Positions 60,186 through 64,000 of a stretch of DNA of 64,000 nt are shown here, piece after piece. A program made the translations under genes and the position numbers. Origin of the DNA: Rhodobacteraceae bacterium (ex Bugula neritina AB1). Its GTDB lineage: Bacteria; Pseudomonadota; Alphaproteobacteria; Rhodobacterales; Rhodobacteraceae. How positions within the stretch are numbered: the first letter of the stretch is position 1; each line of letters starts with the position of its first letter. Under the pieces are notes generated by a model that was given only the letters and a program-made list of their open reading frames with translations, was not told the DNA's origin and ran no database searches. The stretch lies in contig MDLF01000048.1 of assembly GCA_001730095.1 (NCBI GenBank), positions 62,001 to 126,000 on the forward strand, in the 5' to 3' direction.

Positions 60186-60362
60186 ATGCAGATCAGCCGC
60201 AGCAAATCCACCGCACCCAAGGTCAAGGCCCTGGCGGCAGAAGTTGCCGAACTTCAGGGGCCCTGCGTCGGCTGCGCCAATTGCGTCGGCCTGTGCGACG
60301 CGCTGATTGACACGCTGGTGCTTCCGGACCTGATCCTGTCGCGCAAGCGCAGCACTGCGTAG
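60186..60362 (+). CDS. 58-residue protein with ferredoxin-like CxxCxxCxxxC motif
   Basis: 58 residues from ATG 60186, preceded by GAGGGGAGACC (60170s). The centre reads GPCVGCANCVGLCDALIDT, the Cys-x2-Cys-x2-Cys-x3-Cys spacing of [4Fe-4S] ferredoxin sites, without the usual Pro after the last Cys. The rest is a short basic N-terminus and a C-terminal helix ending RKRSTA. It is only one cluster motif, so not a full ferredoxin; it may bind an Fe-S cluster or zinc. It stops 10 bp before the convergent YcaQ gene. No family name recognised. Confidence 0.7.
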   Translation: MQISRSKSTAPKVKALAAEVAELQGPCVGCANCVGLCDALIDTLVLPDLILSRKRSTA

Positions 60363-60371
60363 CGCAACTGT

Positions 60372-61580
60372 CTACAGACGCAGCCAGCCGTCTGAGAAAA
60401 CAACGCTGCCAACGCCGGCAAAGCGCGCCACACGGTCCAATTCCGCCTCCAGTCGCCTGGTGCGGGCCGCAGACCATTTCACATCCCGTTCAGGCCAGAT
60501 AGCGGTGACGCGCAAAATATCCGCGTCGCGCTCCGCTTTCATATCTATGCGCCCCACCAGCCGCGCGCCTTCCAAAAGCGGAAAGACATAATAGCCGTAT
60601 TGCCGTTTGGGTGCCGGGGTGAAGACTTCGATCCGGTAGTGGAAGCCGAACAGCCGCTCGGCACGCTTGCGGTCGCGCAACGCCGGATCAAAGGGGCTCA
60701 GCACCCGCATGCGGTTTGGGGCCGGTGCCAGCTTTGCAGCAGCTGCAACTGTGCCGGGGCGGGTGAACACCTTGCGCAGTTTCCCGTCGGCCTGTTCTAT
60801 TTCTATCTCTTCCAGCTCTCCCGAATTCAGCTGTTCGACGCACCAGGCCTTGGCCTCAGCTGCAGAAGCAGTGTCCCAAAAGGCTGCCAGCTCACCAGAG
60901 GTGCCAAAGCCCAGGCGGTCCAGGGCGGCTGAGCAGAGCCAGTTGACTGTCGCCTGTGTGTCGCAGTTTAGGCGCCCGGGACAGAGAGAGTCCTCAATCA
61001 CCCGCTCGGTCAGGTCATAGCGTTTCTGGAACCCTTCACGCCCCACCACCGTCAGAGCGCCGGAGCGCCAGAGATATTCCAGCGCGGTTTTGGACGGATG
61101 CCAGTTCCACCAGCCGCCGGAGCCTTTCTTTTCATCCTTGCCTACGTCGGATGAGCTGACAGGCCCGTGATCGCGCACATGGTTCAGGACAGCCTCAAAC
61201 TGCGCCTCGAACCCGTCGCGCCGCCAGTTGCGCCAGCGTTTGCGCAGCAGTTCGGTGTCGCGCTGAAAGCGCAGATGCCAATGCGGGTAAAACGCCATCG
61301 GGATCATCGCGGCGTCATGGGTCCAATGTTCAAACAGCCCGCGGTCCCGTTCATAAAGCTGCTTTAGGTGCTTGGCACGATAGCCCGGGCGCCGTGAATA
61401 AAGGATCACATCATGCGCCCGTGCCACGGTGTTGATGCTGTCGAGCTGCACAAACCCCAGCCGCTGAATCAGAGCCAGAAGATCAGCGCCCTTGGAAGGG
61501 CCCGAAGGCTGTTCCAGCAGCGCGTGGCGATCCAGAAACAGCCGCCGCGCGGTTTGATTGTCCAGTCTCTGTAGCGCCAT
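60372..61580 (-). CDS. Winged-helix DNA glycosylase, AlkX/YcaQ-like (HTH_42 family)
   Basis: 402 residues. An AlkZ-type winged-helix fold with SLNQT-like start, and QLDSINTVARAHDVILYSRR at 45-64; Q45-L46-D47 fits the Q-x-D catalytic motif of E. coli YcaQ/AlkX, the crosslink-removing glycosylase, in contrast with QxQ of AlkZ. GYRAKHLKQLYERDRGLFEHWTHDAAMIPM and the C-terminal DMKAERDADILRV also fit. It would cleave alkylated bases or interstrand crosslinks. Its ATG overlaps the LacI-type regulator stop (ATGA). I infer this from motifs; no structural match could be run. Confidence 0.85.
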   Translation of the reverse strand: MALQRLDNQTARRLFLDRHALLEQPSGPSKGADLLALIQRLGFVQLDSINTVARAHDVILYSRRPGYRAKHLKQLYERDRGLFEHWTHDAAMIPMAFYPHWHLRFQRDTELLRKRWRNWRRDGFEAQFEAVLNHVRDHGPVSSSDVGKDEKKGSGGWWNWHPSKTALEYLWRSGALTVVGREGFQKRYDLTERVIEDSLCPGRLNCDTQATVNWLCSAALDRLGFGTSGELAAFWDTASAAEAKAWCVEQLNSGELEEIEIEQADGKLRKVFTRPGTVAAAAKLAPAPNRMRVLSPFDPALRDRKRAERLFGFHYRIEVFTPAPKRQYGYYVFPLLEGARLVGRIDMKAERDADILRVTAIWPERDVKWSAARTRRLEAELDRVARFAGVGSVVFSDGWLRL

Positions 61581-62605
61581 CAGCGGCGTTTCAGCGTATC
61601 GCCATAAGAAATGGTCGGAGTCAGCGTGACATGTCTTTCAATGTCTATCTCCGGGTCTTCCAATTGCGCGGCGATAATTTCTGCTGCTTTGCGGCCGATT
61701 TCCAAACGGCAGGCATCCATGGTTGCCAGTTTGCGGGGCAGCCCTTGCAGCAGCTCCACTCCATTGAAACCGGCCAAACCGACTTGGCCAGGAACATCGA
61801 TGCCCTTTTCTTGCAGATACAAAAGCCCGCCCGCGCCAATCATGTCGTTGGAATAGTACAGGAAATCAAGTTCTGGCGAGCGTTCCAGCATGGCTTGGGT
61901 CATCTCTCTCCCCTTCGCCAAAGCAGATCCGCCGGAATAGAATTCGCGGTCTTCAATCTCCACGCCTTCCTTGGCGAGAACTTCGGTGAACCCTTCAAAG
62001 CGTTTGCGCGCTCTGTGGTCCAGTGGCATCTTGGTGCCCATGAAGCCGATGTGGCGGTACCCTGCTTTTAGGATTGCCTTCGCCATTTCGCGGCCGGCGC
62101 GCCGGTGGGAGATGCCAACCATGGCATCCACCGGTTTGCCATCAGTGTCCATGATTTCCACGACCGGGATTCCTGCATTTCGCAGCATGGCACGGGACGC
62201 ATCAGTGTGCTCCAAACCGGCAATAATCACACCGGAAGGGCGCCAAGAGAGCATCTCATAGAGGACTTTCTCTTCCTTTTCAGGCTGATAGTCGCTGACA
62301 CCAACCACCGGCTGCAGGTCTGTGTTCTCCAGTATTTTGTTAATACCGGTCAGAACCTCAGGAAAAACCATATTCGAAAGAGAAGGAATGATCACCGCCA
62401 CCAGGTTCACACGGTTCGAGGCCAGCGCACCTGCGATCTTGTTTGGTACGTAGCCTAGATCCTTGGCAGCAGATAGAACCTTGGTGCGAGTCTTCTCTGA
62501 CACATCGCCGCGGTTGCGAAGAACGCGGCTTACGGTCATTTCGGAGACACCGGTTGCCTCGGATACATCGCGAAGGGTAAGCGGGCGCTTGCTGTCCGTT
62601 GTCAC
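61580..62605 (-). CDS. LacI/GalR-family transcriptional regulator (GntR-like)
   Basis: 341 residues from GTG 62605 (N-terminus would be TTDSKRPLTLRDVSEATGVS). Helix-turn-helix in LRDVSEATGVSEMTVSRVLRNRG, hinge ASNRVNLVAVIIPS, then the periplasmic-binding-like sensor with SYGDTLKRR at the end. GTG 62605 has GAGG at 9-nt spacing; an upstream ATG 62620 adds five residues without a good ribosome site. The sequence is closest to gluconate-type regulators by eye. It overlaps the glycosylase gene and may govern the TRAP operon or an unseen target; a CG-centred palindrome upstream looks like its own operator. Confidence 0.9.
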   Translation of the reverse strand: MTTDSKRPLTLRDVSEATGVSEMTVSRVLRNRGDVSEKTRTKVLSAAKDLGYVPNKIAGALASNRVNLVAVIIPSLSNMVFPEVLTGINKILENTDLQPVVGVSDYQPEKEEKVLYEMLSWRPSGVIIAGLEHTDASRAMLRNAGIPVVEIMDTDGKPVDAMVGISHRRAGREMAKAILKAGYRHIGFMGTKMPLDHRARKRFEGFTEVLAKEGVEIEDREFYSGGSALAKGREMTQAMLERSPELDFLYYSNDMIGAGGLLYLQEKGIDVPGQVGLAGFNGVELLQGLPRKLATMDACRLEIGRKAAEIIAAQLEDPEIDIERHVTLTPTISYGDTLKRR

Positions 62606-62635
62606 GTTCCTGAGCCTCATGCATATTTCTGTTCG

Positions 62636-62643
62636 TAACGTTA
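62636..62643. promoter_or_regulatory. Candidate LacI-family operator TAACGTTA
   Basis: An 8-bp perfect palindrome with the central CG that LacI/PurR-type proteins recognise, 31 bp upstream of the regulator's GTG. It may be an autoregulatory site. No second copy was found in front of dctP. Confidence 0.4.
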
Positions 62644-62753
62644 GCGCAGACATGATGTGCTGCACAATGGAAACTGCGTGCGTCAAAGCGGTTCTTGAAG
62701 CAGGCCATCCTATTGTGATTGCAAAAGGGAATTGCTATGGCGTGAACCCGCAT

Positions 62754-62830
62754 GGCTCCGTGGCTCAACTGGATAGAGCAGCCCCCTCCTAAGGGGCAGG
62801 TTGCAGGTTCGAATCCTGCCGGGGTCGCCA
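62754..62830 (+). tRNA. tRNA-Arg (anticodon CCU)
   Basis: 77 nt. Acceptor GGCTCCG pairs with CGGGGTC (two G-U pairs), D arm GCTC/GAGC, anticodon stem GCCCC/GGGGC with loop CTCCTAA (anticodon CCT, reading AGG), T arm GCAGG-TTCGAAT-CCTGC, and CCA is encoded. The fold is complete. A tyrosine integrase lies 82 bp beyond it, pointing toward it, so its 3' end is a likely attachment site. Confidence 0.95.
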
Positions 62831-62912
62831 TTTCATAAATTGCACGTTTATTTCTCCTTTTTTACAGTAGGTTGCGATGGTGTGTCCCGTTTCTGAGTAA
62901 GCGTGTCCCAAT

Positions 62913-63917
62913 TTAGGCAACCCCTACCAGCAACTTAACCATCCGTTCACGGTCAGCAGCGCGAGTATAGCGCTCTACTTCAGAAAGGCTCATATGCCCA
63001 GCCATCGCCGCGATCTGGTGGGTGGTCGCGTCATTTTCAGCCCAATAAATGCAGAAAGCTTTGCGTAGGCCATGAAGGCGAGAAGCCATGCCAGCCTCTC
63101 GTGCTGCGTCGCCAAACTCATTGCCAAGACTTGTGGCCTTGAAGGGCTTACCTGCACTGGTAAGGATAAAGGCGGGAGCAATATCTGGGGTGCGATTGAT
63201 AGCGGCTCGGAGTTCATCCGTAAGCGGCACTCGCGCGATGATCCCACTTTTCTGTCGCTCATAAACTAAAAGGTCGCCTTTGATGTTCTTTCGGCCTAGC
63301 TTGGCTAGATCGGCGCGAGCCGCGCCAGTATACAATCCCAAATCAAATATCAGGCGTTCACGAGTGCCCACTGGCCAGCGCTTTTGGAAGGCTTCAATGT
63401 CTTCTGCGTCGGCGACAGGAAAGCCTTTGATCTTGGGTTTATCCAACTCGATCCCGACCAGTGGATTTTTGCGGATGAAACCCAAGCGACGAAGGTGTTC
63501 AAATACTGGCTTGAGCGCTTTGTACTCGTTAACCGCACCATGTCCGCCCTTTGCATACAGGGCCCGCTCTACAACTTCGCCAGTGATTGTCTTGACCGGA
63601 CGCGCGCCCTGCGTCTTCCGATAACGGGCAAAGATCGCAGAGCGGGCCGCGCGTGTTCCGTCCGCATACTTTGCCCATTTCTCATTGCCTGAGATGTAGA
63701 GGTCCAGCGCCCACGCAAATGTTCCTGCCTCAGGAGTCTCGGTATGCGGCGGCATTTCCTGCCAGCGCGCGTGTTCGGCTGCCCATGCGGCCAAGACTTT
63801 GGGATCTGCCGGGTGTAGTCCATGGACACCTAGAGACCGCTCAACATCGCCGCGACGATATGTGTGAAACCAACGTCCACGGCGCAGTTTAGAACGTAGA
63901 TAAGGTAGTTTCTTCAT
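62913..63917 (-). CDS. Tyrosine-type site-specific integrase
   Basis: 334 residues from ATG 63917 (AGGGGA upstream). N-terminal SAM-like/arm-binding region, then the catalytic domain with the active-site Arg in TGAARADL (about 201), Lys in RQKSGI (about 224), HGLRK (His and Arg near 278-281), GHMS (about 307) and the nucleophile Tyr in VERYTRA (about 317). All catalytic residues appear intact. Its C-terminus lies next to tRNA-Arg, the usual arrangement for an island or prophage integrated into a tRNA. It overlaps the partial gene to the right (ATGA). Confidence 0.93.
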   Translation of the reverse strand: MKKLPYLRSKLRRGRWFHTYRRGDVERSLGVHGLHPADPKVLAAWAAEHARWQEMPPHTETPEAGTFAWALDLYISGNEKWAKYADGTRAARSAIFARYRKTQGARPVKTITGEVVERALYAKGGHGAVNEYKALKPVFEHLRRLGFIRKNPLVGIELDKPKIKGFPVADAEDIEAFQKRWPVGTRERLIFDLGLYTGAARADLAKLGRKNIKGDLLVYERQKSGIIARVPLTDELRAAINRTPDIAPAFILTSAGKPFKATSLGNEFGDAAREAGMASRLHGLRKAFCIYWAENDATTHQIAAMAGHMSLSEVERYTRAADRERMVKLLVGVA

Positions 63918-64000
63918 GCCGCATCCCCTGAGAAGGGCTGACCTTCCCACTCGTGGCTTACTTCGTCACGATCAGGATAGTCAAAGATTACACCCTCAGG
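63914..64000 (-). CDS. C-terminal end of a gene upstream of the integrase (runs off right edge)
   Basis: On the complement, 28 codons (ending DEVSHEWEGQPFSGDAA) read into a TGA that overlaps the integrase ATG as ATGA, a typical translational coupling. A hydrophobic/acidic tail, too short for family assignment; position suggests an excisionase, DNA-binding or other small gene of the integrated element. Confidence 0.5.
   Translation of the reverse strand, partial: PEGVIFDYPDRDEVSHEWEGQPFSGDAA

Noticed and set aside
1-64000. CRISPR arrays, rRNA genes, insertion sequences, origins
   Set aside because: None found by reading; no regularly spaced direct repeats of 25-40 bp, no transposase ORF, no DnaA-box cluster noticed.

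Overview
The window is chromosomal DNA of a GC-rich alphaproteobacterium, most likely a marine Rhodobacterales (roseobacter-group) species related to Ruegeria, Phaeobacter or Leisingera. Supporting signs are a TRAP transporter operon, a NaChBac-type sodium channel whose selectivity filter reads TLESWSM as in NavSp1 of Silicibacter (Ruegeria) pomeroyi, the rimP-nusA-ylxR-infB operon, a lone flagellin gene and a very compact layout with many ATGA/TGATG overlaps. No taxonomic search was possible, so this rests on recognised families.

Layout. 1-4.7 kb: 5' end of mutS (leaving the window), an orphan flagellin, then maeB and a PfkB kinase in the opposite direction. 4.7-16.6 kb: housekeeping and stress genes, namely exported MsrA, a class-IV aminotransferase coupled to a sulfotransferase-like gene, SCP2, DUF1810-argG, ilvA, an Hpt protein beside a response regulator-PP2C phosphatase, NUDIX, and hslO-NUDIX-cca as an overlapping run. 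16.6-24.9 kb: a pair of half-ABC exporters behind a leader with an 8-codon ORF, an RNA m5U methyltransferase, the sodium channel, two L,D-transpeptidases, a CAP-domain lipoprotein and a 60-residue secreted peptide. 25-35.4 kb: a 1002-residue kinase/M23/aminotransferase fusion, hemH, a methyltransferase, comF-grxC-nitrilase-marR, ubiG, pip and a short solute-binding protein. 35.4-41 kb: a promoter and leader terminator followed by rimP-nusA-ylxR-infB. 41-46.7 kb: a 44-residue ORF, then mutT-argJ-parvulin divergent from secA.

47-55.6 kb is the most unusual part: a PstS/OmpA fusion, a META-domain protein, and a 1844-residue protein built from about 17 degenerate ~74-residue helical repeats ending in a zinc metallopeptidase domain that resembles the catalytic domain of anthrax lethal factor (HEVGHAVDD plus a downstream Glu helix). 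It is followed 22 bp later by a CpXC zinc-ribbon protein. A terminator hairpin sits in the leader of the giant gene. This pair is the best candidate for an undescribed system.

55.8-62.6 kb: a fumarylacetoacetase-family hydrolase, a dctPQM TRAP operon, a tiny CxxCxxCxxxC protein, an AlkX/YcaQ-like DNA glycosylase and a LacI-type regulator. 62.7-64 kb: tRNA-Arg(CCU) immediately followed by an inward-facing tyrosine integrase, so an integrated element begins at this tRNA and continues past the right edge.

I saw no CRISPR array, rRNA, insertion sequence or replication origin.
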